In this document: piece by piece, positions 17,903 through 29,070 of the stretch
Layout: every line of letters begins with the position of its first letter
Position numbering within the stretch: the first letter of the stretch is position 1
The notes under the pieces: model-generated
What the model saw: the letters and a program-made list of their open reading frames with translations, nothing else
What the model was told of the DNA's origin: nothing
The model's database searches: none
Translations under genes and position numbers: made by a program
Assembly: GCF_051020515.1 (NCBI RefSeq)
Contig: NZ_CP194857.1
Location: forward strand, 3,720,001 to 3,784,000
Reading direction: 5' to 3'
Source: CALKWS01 sp051020515
GTDB taxonomy: Bacteria; Actinomycetota; Actinomycetes; Actinomycetales; Beutenbergiaceae
Length of the DNA: 64,000 nucleotides

Positions 17903-18265
17903 TCAGGTGAGTTGCAGGGTGGTGAGGCTGTGGAAGTGGCAGTCATGGGCCTGCTGCAGATACGGGGCGAGGGAGAGGTAGAACTCGTCCTCGGGCAGCG
18001 GGATCGAGGATTCGTTCCCCTCGCCGTCGAAGGGCACGAGCGAATCGGGTTCGACCGAGGCGATCAGACCCTCGAGGCGGATCGCATCGAGGTGCTCGGT
18101 GATCTCTCGCCCGTCGAGCCCGTTGAGCTCATACTCGGCAAGCCAGCTCTCGGCGATGTCGGTGGTGGCCGAGGCGGCGCCGGTGGAGCAGCTGGCGGTG
18201 AGCAGCGCTGCTAACAGGACCGCGATGATCGTGGTGACGGTTCGGGTGGTGGACTGTTGAGGCAT
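17903..18265 (-). pseudogene. C-terminally truncated CueP-like lipoprotein
   Basis: This 120-residue lipoprotein (lipobox TASC) follows CueP up to the first conserved cysteine (HDCHFHSLTT), then jumps straight to the last four residues of the family (LQLT) and a stop. In the intact cueP at 10160 those two places are about 70 residues apart and both read SLTT/CLTT. Deletion between the short repeats encoding them explains the protein. It keeps one of the three copper cysteines and is probably inactive. It lies in an operon with the flavoenzyme upstream and the acetolactate synthase downstream. Confidence 0.8.
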
Positions 18266-18297
18266 AGGTCTGCGCTCGTGTCTGACTCAGGCGGGCA

Positions 18298-19481
18298 CTA
18301 CGGGGTTGTGGGTTCGGGTGGCTGGTGCAGGCGGGGTGCCCACTCGCGGACGAGCGCGACGGCGTCGAGTCCTGTGGCCGCGACCGGGGCGCCCTCGTGT
18401 TCGTGGATGACTAGCACCGGGTCGGTGAAAGCCAGTCGTGTTGTGGTGCCAAGGCCAGTGTGGCCGGCTCCGGCGAGGATGTGTCCGTAAATGCTGGAGG
18501 TAAACGTCGAGAACGGCCGATAGACACCGGGGGCGTCACCGAGGCCGTGGTCGTGCAGCAGGGTGCGTGCGGCGTGGGTGCCTTGGGCTGCGGCATCGTC
18601 CCAGTGGTCAATCCGGTAGGTGCCGAGGCTGGGGTGCTCGTGGAGGGCGACGCCGCCGGCGGCGTAGATACGCTGCCCTGGTGCTTCGCGCAGGCGGAGC
18701 TGGTCGTCGACCGGTATTCCTTCTGGTCTGTTCCAGGGTGAGGGGGCTGTCGGGAGGGTGCCGTGGGCGATGATCGCCAGATCGCCTTCGACCCGCTCGC
18801 CACTGTCGAGAACGATGGTGATGTGGTCGGGGTGGGTGCGCACGGCTTGGATGGTGGCGCCCAGGTAGGTAGCGCCCCGAGCGCGATGCAGTTCCAGGAG
18901 TTCACCGGCGATGTGCTCACCGAAGGTGAGGAGCCAGGCAGAGTTGAGCGGCTAATCAGTGCGACTTCGTGCCCGGCGGTGCTCAGCAGTGAGGCGGTCT
19001 CTGCCGCGAGCAGTCCACCGCCGAGGATCAGGACACGGGCCGAACTGTGGAGCGCGGCGATCTGGTCGCGGACACCGGCGGCATCGGCGAGCGAATGCAG
19101 GGTGGTGAGCCTGCCGGTGGCCATGGCCTCGTCGCGCCCAAGGACATTCTCGCCCAGGGTGCGCGGCCTACTGCCGGTGGTGACGATGAGACCGTCGTAG
19201 GTGCGGCTGTCGCCGGAGGAGAGGTCGACCTGGCGGGTGCGCGGGTCGATACCACGCACGGTGTCGGCCACCAGAGTTGCGCCGGTCTTCGGCAGTGCGC
19301 TCTGCTCGGGTGTGAGCAGACCGATGGCCACCCCCTTGTTGACCAGGGTGCGGTTGAACGGTTGCTCCCCGGTGCGGGTGAGCAAGTCAATCTGCGCTTC
19401 AGGTACGGCGGCTTGCAGGGACTTTGCGGCAGCGGCTCCTGCCGCGCCCGCTCCGATGATGCCAATAGTTTGCGGCCTCAT
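18298..19481 (-). pseudogene. FAD-dependent pyridine nucleotide-disulfide-type oxidoreductase, one frameshift
   Basis: The ATG overlaps the TetR stop (ATGA). The protein begins TIGIIGAGAAGAAAAKSL (FAD-binding Rossmann motif) and has a second nucleotide-binding motif ARVLILGGGLLAAETAS. The frame breaks near 18935 and resumes as FGEHIAGELLELHR, running on through the FAD-contact region RIYAAGGVALHEH. The total is about 394 residues, the size of NirB/rubredoxin/ferredoxin reductase-like flavoproteins. No redox CxxxxC is visible. It probably transfers electrons from NAD(P)H to an unknown partner. Repair of one base restores it. Confidence 0.8.
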
Positions 19482-20122
19482 CGCGGTTCCTGCGGCTGGG
19501 CGTTGGTGAAGGCGGGCAGCAGGATCGCGCCAATGAACCAGGGGGCGTCGTCGGGGCTGAGTCTTCCGGTGCGTACTTCCTCGGCGGCACCATTGAGCAC
19601 GACGTGGGTGGTGGTCAGCAGCCACGACACGGGCAGGTCGGCGCGGAAGGCACCCTCGTCCTGGCCGCGCAGCAGTAGGCCGCGCATACGGGCCTCGGAC
19701 TTCTCGTGCAGTTCACGGATACGGGCCGCGGACAACTCCTTCTGGGCCGTGGCCAGCAACGCGCGGGATTGGTCGACGAACACCCAGCTGGAGGTCACCA
19801 GCCGCTGAAACGCCTCGCGGGCATCCCCGTCGAGCGGCACCTCGCTGAGCACGTCCTCGGCGCGTTCGAGACTCTCCACCAGGGCGGCCTCAATCAGTTC
19901 GGCACGGTTCTGGAAGTGCCCGTAGAGGGTCTGACGGCCCACGCCGGCCTCGGCGGCGATATCAGCGACCGAAGCATCGGGGTTCTTCCGAATCGCGGTG
20001 ACGGTACCGGCCAGGATCTTGGCTCGGTTGCGCAGGGCATCAGCCCGCTGGTTCGCCGCGCCACGCCTGCCGGCACCGGTCGGCGGGCGCTCACGATTCG
20101 TGGTGGTCTTCTTCGTCACCAT
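19478..20122 (-). CDS. TetR-family transcriptional regulator
   Basis: This 214-residue regulator has an N-terminal helix-turn-helix (SVADIAAEAGVGRQTLYGHF) and a C-terminal helical ligand domain of TetR_C type. I chose the ATG at 20122, which has GGTGGAG five bases upstream; longer readings lack a ribosome site. It is first in an operon with the flavoenzyme and is divergent from an MFS exporter. It is therefore the likely repressor of both directions through the intergenic repeats at 20149 and 20187. Confidence 0.88.
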   Translation of the reverse strand: MVTKKTTTNRERPPTGAGRRGAANQRADALRNRAKILAGTVTAIRKNPDASVADIAAEAGVGRQTLYGHFQNRAELIEAALVESLERAEDVLSEVPLDGDAREAFQRLVTSSWVFVDQSRALLATAQKELSAARIRELHEKSEARMRGLLLRGQDEGAFRADLPVSWLLTTTHVVLNGAAEEVRTGRLSPDDAPWFIGAILLPAFTNAQPQEPR

Positions 20123-20148
20123 TGCTCCACCTTTTATCTCAGACAGGA

Positions 20149-20195
20149 ATGTATGAGATAGTCTACCCGTTACAAGTCGTACGCGCATGTATGAG
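20149..20195. promoter_or_regulatory. Candidate TetR operator: two ATGTATGAG direct repeats
   Basis: ATGTATGAG occurs at 20149-20157 and 20187-20195, 38 bp apart, in the short divergent region between the TetR gene and the MFS gene. The repeat pair is the only obvious structure there and is a plausible operator set. Confidence 0.45.
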
Positions 20196-20295
20196 TTTGC
20201 GTGTGGGTGAGCCGACAGGTCGCTCGAGACAGGCAAGGAAGGAGCACGAGAGCCATGAGAACGACAATCACGACACGCGCAGGAGTTGAGCGATC

Positions 20296-21852
20296 ATGAA
20301 CCAGACCGAAGCACCGGCTCCCACGGCGGGAGCGAAGCAGTGGTGGGGGCTGGCCGTGCTGGTCACACCCTCGACGCTGCTGTTCATGATGCTGACGATC
20401 CTGTTCCTGGCAGCGCCGAACATGGCCGCCGATTTGAATCCAACGAGCACGCAACTGCTGTGGATTCTGGACATCTACGGGTTCGTCATGGCCGGGTTCC
20501 TGGTCGCCATGGGCGTGCTCGGAGACCGGATCGGTAAGCGTCGATTGATGGTGATCGGCGCGATCCTCTTCGCGGGCACCTCGATCGCGGCCGCGCTCAC
20601 GACCAGTCCGGAACTGATGATCGCCTGGCGTGCGCTATTAGGCCTGGCCGCCGCCATGATGATCCCAGCCACCCTGGGGTTGATCTTCGTGCTGTTCGCC
20701 GATGCGAATCAGCGCGGCGTCGCCATCGGAGTGTGGGCCGGCGGCATCTCCGCCGGTGTGGCGCTTGGCCCGCTGCTTTCCGGCCTGCTATTGGAGGGCT
20801 TCGGCTGGCAGGCCACGTTCTTGGTGGCGGTGCCGATCATGGCGCTGGTGGTCATCGGTGCTCCGCTGCTGCTGCCCGAGCACAAGGACCCCACAGCACG
20901 GATCGATCTGTTCAGCGCCCTGCTGCTGGTCGGCGGTCTGCTGGCGATCATCTACGGCATCAAGCGCTTCGCCGCCCAGGAGCCTGCCGGCCCTTCGGTC
21001 GCCCTGTTGGTCGCAGGTGCCCTGGTCGGGTTGTGGTTCGTCATCCGTCAGCTGCGGGCCGAGAAGCCCCTGCTGGATGTGCGGCTGTTCGCCAACCCCA
21101 CCGTGAGCGGAGCGCTGGCGGTGTTCTTGCTGTCCGCGGCGGCGCTGGGTGGGGTGTACTCACTGTTCACCCAGTACCTCCAGCAGGTCCAGGAACTCTC
21201 ACCCCTGCAGGCAGGGCTCTCGATTCTGCCGGCGGCGGCGGTGCTGATCGTGGTCGCCACGCTCTCGCCGGTCTTCGCTCGCAAGTTCCGGCCCGGCAAT
21301 GTGATCGCGATTGGCCTGTTGACCCAGGTGGTCGGTTACATCCTATTCACCCAACTCGACGCCAGCACCGGGCTGGCGCTGGTGATCGCGAGTTTCGTGA
21401 TCACCTACCCCGGCGTGGCCCCCTCGATGGCGCTCACCACGGACCTGGTGGTCAGTTCCGTGCCGCCGGAGAAGGCCGGTGGCGCTTCCGGGCTTGCGAC
21501 CACGGCGAATGATCTGGGCATCTCACTCGGTGTCGCGGTGATCGGTAGCGTTGGTATCGCCGCTTACCGGGGTCAGATCGGCGGGCTTCTGCCCGATGGC
21601 CTGCCCGCCGATGCTGCCGCGGTGGCATCGGACAGCGTCGACGGGGCCATGGCCACCGCAACTGAGTTGCCCGGCTCGCTGGGCGAGCAGCTCATCGCAG
21701 CCGCGCAGGAAGCCTTCACCGGCGGACTGAACACCGCCGCGATCGTCTCCGCCGTCATCGCCGCCGTGGCGGCAACCATCGCGGCCACCCGCCTGCGCCA
21801 CGTCCGCCCCACGGGAGAGGCACAGCAGGCCGAGGAGATCAGCACCAGTTGA
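20296..21852 (+). CDS. MFS multidrug exporter, 14-TM DHA2 type
   Basis: This 518-residue transporter has about fourteen hydrophobic segments, the loop motif GDRIGKRRLMVIG after helix 2, and the antiporter motif C region (GGISAGVALGPLLSG). It belongs with the EmrB/QacA/SmvA drug:proton antiporters. It is divergent from and probably repressed by the TetR gene. A CsoR-type promoter starts within its last bases or just after its stop, so the copper operon behind it has its own control. Confidence 0.9.
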   Translation: MNQTEAPAPTAGAKQWWGLAVLVTPSTLLFMMLTILFLAAPNMAADLNPTSTQLLWILDIYGFVMAGFLVAMGVLGDRIGKRRLMVIGAILFAGTSIAAALTTSPELMIAWRALLGLAAAMMIPATLGLIFVLFADANQRGVAIGVWAGGISAGVALGPLLSGLLLEGFGWQATFLVAVPIMALVVIGAPLLLPEHKDPTARIDLFSALLLVGGLLAIIYGIKRFAAQEPAGPSVALLVAGALVGLWFVIRQLRAEKPLLDVRLFANPTVSGALAVFLLSAAALGGVYSLFTQYLQQVQELSPLQAGLSILPAAAVLIVVATLSPVFARKFRPGNVIAIGLLTQVVGYILFTQLDASTGLALVIASFVITYPGVAPSMALTTDLVVSSVPPEKAGGASGLATTANDLGISLGVAVIGSVGIAAYRGQIGGLLPDGLPADAAAVASDSVDGAMATATELPGSLGEQLIAAAQEAFTGGLNTAAIVSAVIAAVAATIAATRLRHVRPTGEAQQAEEISTS

Positions 21853-21875
21853 CCCATACCCCCTATAGGTATAAT
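21849..21875 (+). promoter_or_regulatory. CsoR-type operator overlapping a promoter
   Basis: ATACCCCCTATAGGTAT (21856-21872) is the pseudo-palindrome bound by CsoR repressors. It covers the gap between TTGACC (21849-21854) and a perfect TATAAT (21870-21875), so binding would block RNA polymerase. The promoter drives copZ and the copper ATPase operon. The cognate repressor is probably the CsoR at 28480. Confidence 0.82.
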
Positions 21876-21913
21876 CTCGAACGACCCGTACACAGATGAA
21901 GGAGTTACATACT

Positions 21914-22126
21914 ATGGCAACCACGACCGAGTACCAGGTGACCGGGATGAGTTGCGGGCACTGCGAGACCGCGATCGGCGCCGAGGTTTCCGAGATCGCC
22001 GGGGTGACCGGGATCGAGGTCAGTGCCCAAACCGGGCGTCTGGCGGTGACCGCCGAGCAGCCCGTCGAAGATGCCGCGGTGATCGCCGCCGTTGACGAGG
22101 CCGGCTACACCGCCGTCAGAAACTGA
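21914..22126 (+). CDS. copZ: CopZ-like copper chaperone
   Basis: This 70-residue protein is a single heavy-metal-associated (HMA) domain with GMSCGHC near the N-terminus. It carries Cu(I) in the cytoplasm to the ATPase. AAGGAG nine bases before the ATG fixes the start at 21914 rather than the ATG six codons earlier. It is the first gene behind the CsoR-type promoter. Confidence 0.92.
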   Translation: MATTTEYQVTGMSCGHCETAIGAEVSEIAGVTGIEVSAQTGRLAVTAEQPVEDAAVIAAVDEAGYTAVRN

Positions 22127-22128
22127 GC

Positions 22129-23100
22129 ATGAAGGCCCCTGCACGGCTGGGCCTGTACGGGCTGGTCCTCGTGGTCGTGTTCGCCGTGGCTGGATTCACG
22201 GCGAACGCCGTCATCCCCGAGGACACCGTGCAGGCCTGGGTCGAAGAGACACCAGAAGACCATCATGGACAAGGAGACGATGAGATGAACAGCGGCGGGC
22301 ACGAAGCTCATGGGGCTGACGCAGCCTCTCTTGGCCTCGGCCTAGCCCAGGACGGCTACCAACTCACGGAGGTGGGCACACCCGACCATACCGGCACCGA
22401 GGACGAACTGACCTTCGCGCTGACGGACCCGACGGACAGCCAGTGACCGACTTCGAACTCGAGCACGAGCAAGAGATGCACCTGATCGTCGTCCGCGCTG
22501 ACGGGCAGCATTTCCGCCACGTGCACCCCAAACGTGACGAAGCCGGCACCTGGTCGATCCCTTGGGAATGGGCCGCCGCCGGCACCTACCGGATCTTCGC
22601 CGACTTCGTACCGGCCCAGACCGGCGAGGGCATGACCCTGTCGACCGCGGTGCAGGTTGCCGGTGACTACGACCCGGCACCGGCCGATCACCCGGTCACC
22701 GAGGCCGCGGTGGACGGTTTCGATGTGGCCGTCGAGGGCGACCTTGTTGCCGGGAGGGCCTCCGACCTGACCATGACGATCACCCGCGAAGGTGAACCCG
22801 TCACTGAACTGGAGCCCTACCTGGGTGCCTTCGGGCACCTGGTGGCCCTGCGTGATGGGGATCTGGCCTACCTGCATGTCCACCCGCACGGGGATGCTCC
22901 CGAGGCCGGTGAGACATCGGGTCCGGAGATCGTCTTCGAGGCCACCGCGCCCACCGCGGGCCGGTACCTGCTGTACCTGGACTTCCAGGTCGACGGGCAA
23001 GTCTACACCGCCGCCCTGGTGATCGACACCACCACCGGCGATACCACTGGCAATAACACCGACAGCGGCGACTCGGACACCGGCGAGGAAGGAGCCGACC

Positions 23101-23111
<11 letters not shown>
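22129..23111 (+). pseudogene. Membrane-anchored secreted copper-associated protein, split by a frameshift
   Basis: The first piece (22129-22446) has an N-terminal membrane helix and a His/Glu-rich segment ending in TDPTDSQ. The second (22443-23111, GTG start overlapping the stop) continues with VTDFELEHEQEMHLIVV and two beta-sandwich-like halves containing HFRHVHPK and YLHVHPHG. Actinobacterial relatives are one continuous protein of about 325 residues encoded beside copper ATPases. One base lost in GACCCGACGGACAGCC would explain the split. The GTGA overlap could still allow two separate polypeptides. His-rich motifs suggest extracytoplasmic metal binding; no activity is known to me. Confidence 0.75.
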
Positions 23112-25431
<2,320 letters not shown>

Positions 25432-25468
25432 CGCATCGTCGTCGACACCAGAGAAGGGAACACAGAAG

Positions 25469-25750
25469 ATGACTGCACACGACCACCACGCCCACAACCA
25501 CGGCGACCACAGCCACGGGGATACTTCTGGCGGCTGCAGCGGACACGCGCCCAAGACCGAAGACCTCGCCGCAGCGCAGGGTGACGATGTTACCGAATGT
25601 CTAGTGATGCCCGGGACCCCGGTGATCAAGTCACAAGCCGAAGAGGCAGGGCTCTACCGCGACTACCAGGGCCAGCGGTATTGGTTGTGCTGTGACGCCT
25701 GCGGGCCGCTATTCGACGCCGATCCCGACCGGTACGCGAACGCGGCTTGA
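25469..25750 (+). CDS. His-rich YHS-domain protein
   Basis: This 93-residue protein has a His-rich head (HDHHAHNHGDHSHG) followed by a YHS/TRASH-like metal-binding fold. ECLVMPGTP gives the first cysteine, and YWLCCDACGPLFDADPDRY gives the remaining cysteines and the closing motif. It has no signal peptide. YHS domains bind copper or other soft metals and often travel with copper ATPases. An AGAAG site precedes the ATG. A shortened relative is at 48470, and a third copy is fused to the second ATPase at its C-terminus. Confidence 0.85.
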   Translation: MTAHDHHAHNHGDHSHGDTSGGCSGHAPKTEDLAAAQGDDVTECLVMPGTPVIKSQAEEAGLYRDYQGQRYWLCCDACGPLFDADPDRYANAA

Positions 25751-25759
25751 ACAATCAGT

Positions 25760-26140
25760 ATGAGCGATTCCGGGCTTGCCGAGGTGACAGATCGGCCCCG
25801 ATTCCTCGGTATTCGAAGAACACCGGACCACGGCGGTGATCACGGTGATGAGGACACCGACCCTCACGAGGATATGGACCACCTGGCAGACGGCGGGCCG
25901 GTGCCCGAGGGCATGACCGAGCCCGCCGACCCCGAATACCCGGTGGGCAGCGAAGTGAGGTGGACGGCTGACCACATGGAAGGCGTGGAGGGAGTGACGG
26001 CCACGATCGCATCATCAACCGAGGAGACCGGCTACGTCGTCAACCATGAAGCTGACGGAATGACGAGGACCAACCACAAATGGGCCGTCGAGAGCGAGAT
26101 CGACCCCGATGCCCGAGCGGGCCCCGCACAGAGCCAGTAG
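25760..26140 (+). CDS. DUF1541 (YdhK-like) protein, single repeat, no signal peptide
   Basis: Residues from about 50 to 117 match one DUF1541 repeat (VPEGMTEPADPEYPVGSEV, WTADHMEGVEGVTATI, TRTNHKWAV). Family members are usually exported lipoproteins with two repeats. Here there is only one repeat, preceded by a His/Asp-rich stretch and a short N-terminus without a signal sequence. The copy is probably N-terminally replaced or shortened. It starts nine bases after the YHS gene and is co-directional with copB. Confidence 0.72.
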   Translation: MSDSGLAEVTDRPRFLGIRRTPDHGGDHGDEDTDPHEDMDHLADGGPVPEGMTEPADPEYPVGSEVRWTADHMEGVEGVTATIASSTEETGYVVNHEADGMTRTNHKWAVESEIDPDARAGPAQSQ

Positions 26141-26192
26141 CGCTCTGTGATGAGGTGCCAGCCGTGCATCGAAGAGGAGGAATGAGACCGGT

Positions 26193-28483
26193 ATGAGCAA
26201 CCAGCACAATGCGCACGCCCAGCACGAGGGGCAGCCCGATCACCACAACCACCGGGCCAATCCCGGTCACGACCACCAGCATGAGGCTCACCACCAGCAC
26301 GAGAATACCCACGATGGGCATACCGGGCATGAACACCACGGCGGTCACGACCACGAGGGCCACGAAGGTCACGGGCACGAAGGTGAGCACCACGCTGGTC
26401 ATGAAGCACATGGCGGGCACGCGGGGCACGGCCACGGCGATCACGGTGACCATGTCGGGCAGTTCCGGCGGCTGTTCTGGATCATGCTCCTGCTGGCGGT
26501 GCCGGTCGTGGGCTTCAACCACATGTTCGCCGACTTGCTCGGCTACCAGCTGCCCGATGCCGCGTGGGTGTGGTGGGTCTCCCCGGTGCTGGGCACGATC
26601 ATCTATGTCTGGGGTGGTCAGCCGTTCCTGACCGGCGCGGTCTCAGAGATCCGCGCCCGCCAGCCTGGGATGATGTTGTTGATCGGGTTAGCCATCACGG
26701 TGGCGTTCATTGCCTCCTTAGGTGCAAGCCTTGGCCTTCTGGACCACGAACTGAACTTCTGGTGGGAACTGGCGCTGCTGGTGGTCATCATGCTGTTGGG
26801 CCACTGGATCGAGATGCGGTCGCTGGCCCAGACCACCTCGGCGCTGGATTCCTTGGCTGCGCTGCTGCCCGATGAGGCCGAGAAGCTTCAGGGTGATGAC
26901 ATCGTCAAGGTGGCACCGGGCGACTTGGTGCTCGGCGATGTGGTGATCGTGCGGCCCGGATCGTCGGTGCCGGCTGATGGCAGGATCGTGGACGGTTCGG
27001 CCAGTATGGACGAGTCGATGATCACCGGTGAGTCCAAGGCGGTGCGTCGTGATAACGGTGACCAGGTGATTGCCGGCACCGTCGCTACCGATTCCGGCCT
27101 GCAGGTAGAGGTCACCGCCATTGGCGATGACACCACCCTGGCAGGGATCCAGAAACTGGTTTCCGATGCCCAGTCCTCCTCTTCGCGGGCGCAGCGCATC
27201 GCCGATACGGCCGCGGGTTGGCTTTTCTGGTTCGCCCTCGGTGCGGGCCTGATCACTGCGATCGTGTGGTCTTTGCTGGGCGTGCCGGATGCTGCGGTGG
27301 TCCGGACCATCACCGTGCTGGTGATCGCCTGCCCGCACGCTCTGGGTCTGGCGATTCCGCTGGTGGTCTCGATCGCCACCGAGCGTGCCGCACGCGGTGG
27401 GGTGCTGGTGAAGGACCGGCTCGCGCTTGAGTCGATGCGGACAGTGGATTCCGTTCTGTTCGACAAGACCGGGACCCTGACCAAGGGAGAGCCCACGGTC
27501 TCCGGCGTCGAACCGGTCGGGCAGCGCAGTGCAGATGAGGTGCTGGCACTGGCAGCGGCCGCAGAGTACGCAAGTGAGCATCCCTTGGCCAAGGCGATCG
27601 TGGGCGCCGCACGCGACCGCGACCTGCACCTTGCCAGTGCCCAGGACTTCTCCTCCTCTCCGGCAGTCGGAGTTAAGGCCACCGTCGAGGGCGCTGCCAT
27701 CGAGGTGGGAGGCCCGTACTTGCTGGACCAGCACAGCCTGAGCGAACTGGCTGTCGTAGAGGACTGGCGAGCCGAGGGTGCCATCATCCTGCACGTGATA
27801 GCCGACGGGGAAATCATCGGGGCACTGCGCCTTGATGATGAGATCCGCCCGGAGTCCCGTGATGCTGTCGATGCGCTGCACGCTGCAGGTGCTCAGGTGG
27901 TGATGATCACCGGGGACGCCCCCAGGCGGTTGCCGATACGGTGGCCGCTGAACTAGGCATCGACCGGGTCTTTGCAGGTGTGCGACCGGAAGACAAGGCA
28001 GCGAAGGTCGAGGAACTGCAGAGCGAGGGCCGTAAGGTGGCGATGGTCGGGGACGGTGTCAATGATGCCCCTGCACTGGCTCAAGCAGACGTGGGCATCG
28101 CGATCGGTGCCGGGACCGATGTGGCGATCGGGTCCGCAGGGGTGATCCTGGCCTCCTCCGATCCCCGTTCTGTGCTTTCAGTGATCGACCTGTCCCGAGC
28201 CAGTTATCGCAAGATGAAGCAGAACCTGTGGTGGGCTGCGGGCTACAACCTCGCCGCAGTCCCCCTGGCCGCTGGTGTACTCGCACCGATCGGGTTCGTG
28301 CTGCCGATGAGCGTCGGTGCCATCTTGATGTCTGCGTCCACCGTCGTGGTGGCGCTCAATGCCCAACTGCTACGCCGCTTGGACCTGGAGCCGGCTGTCA
28401 GCACCGCCAAGTTCCTCGACCAGGCCCCGGCCGAACGATCGGCCACCAACACCAGTGCAAAGACTCATCAGGAGCAGAGATGA
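26193..28483 (+). pseudogene. copB: CopB-like (CPH) copper P-type ATPase, one frameshift
   Basis: The N-terminus (about 88 residues) is extremely His-rich and lacks an HMA domain. Then come membrane helices, the CPH motif (Cys380-Pro-His382) that defines P1B-3 pumps for Cu(II)/Ag(I), TGES, and Asp424 in DKTGT. At about 27917 the frame breaks in a run of five C (six are needed to read GDAPQAVADTVAAELG). The remaining P and M domains (GDGVNDAP, YNLAAVPLAAG) follow to 28483. With one added C the protein is about 763 residues and normal. The stop overlaps csoR (ATGA). Homopolymer position makes a read error likely. Confidence 0.88.
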
Positions 28484-28803
28484 CTACCACAGCAACCTCA
28501 CCGCAGTCCCGAGAAGAACCTGGTCACGGCTACATCAGCGACAAGCACCGCTACCTCGCCCGTCTCAAGCGCATCGAAGGGCAAGTCCGCGGCATCCACC
28601 GAATGGTCGACGAAGAGATCTACTGCATCGACATCCTGACCCAGGTCAGCGCCGCAACCTCCGCCCTGGAAAACGTGGCGCTCGGCTTGCTGGAAGACCA
28701 CCTCAAGCACTGCGTCGTCGGTGCGGCCAAGGCCGGCGGAACCGAGGCCGAAGAGAAGATCAAAGAGGCCTCGCAAGCGATTTCCCGACTCGTCAAGTCC
28801 TAG
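28480..28803 (+). CDS. csoR: CsoR copper-sensing repressor
   Basis: This 107-residue all-helical regulator has the CsoR Cu(I) triad: Cys in EIYCIDILTQ and His/Cys in HLKHC. The N-terminal basic helix is YLARLKRIEGQVRGIHRMV. Cu(I) binding releases it from GC-rich pseudo-palindromes such as the one at 21856. Its ATG overlaps the copB stop, so it is the last gene of the operon it probably controls. Confidence 0.94.
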   Translation: MTTTATSPQSREEPGHGYISDKHRYLARLKRIEGQVRGIHRMVDEEIYCIDILTQVSAATSALENVALGLLEDHLKHCVVGAAKAGGTEAEEKIKEASQAISRLVKS

Positions 28804-28814
28804 AAGGAGGGCTC

Positions 28815-28991
28815 GTGGGCACCACCCGCACAGTTCTCAGCACCCTCACTGGACTCCTCACCAACGCGTTGGCGACTGAACTCTTCAGCGCGGCACCACG
28901 AGCGTCTCGAAACGGCTGCGAATCCAGCATCACGGCAGTTCCAACGCATTGGGCCCTCGAGATCACGATCCGCGCCAGGGCGCGTTGTTGA
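28815..28991 (+). CDS. Small hypothetical reading frame after csoR
   Basis: Fifty-eight codons run from a GTG with a strong AAGGAGGG site eight bases upstream to a TGA. The predicted peptide has a Thr/Leu-rich N-terminal half and a single cysteine mid-way, with no family I recognise. The ribosome site is the only support, so it may be a non-functional tail of the operon. Confidence 0.3.
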   Translation: MGTTRTVLSTLTGLLTNALATELFSAAPRASRNGCESSITAVPTHWALEITIRARARC

Positions 28992-29070
28992 CCCCATCCC
29001 GGTGCACCTGACACAGGCGTGGGCGAGCCGTAACCCTACTCAGGTCGATCGTGACCAAGCCAGCCTCAGT

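Noticed and set aside
16925..18214. Plus-strand open frame of over 400 codons
   Set aside because: Spans the opposite strand of both the acetolactate synthase and cueP-like genes, which are recognisable proteins.
26718..27881. Minus-strand frame of almost 390 codons
   Set aside because: Antisense of CopB; Gln/His/Arg-rich composition mirrors the codons of the real gene.
27905..27956. Programmed frameshift in copB
   Set aside because: The C run is short, no stimulatory hairpin or ribosome-site-like element is evident, and many similar indels elsewhere point to a common technical cause.
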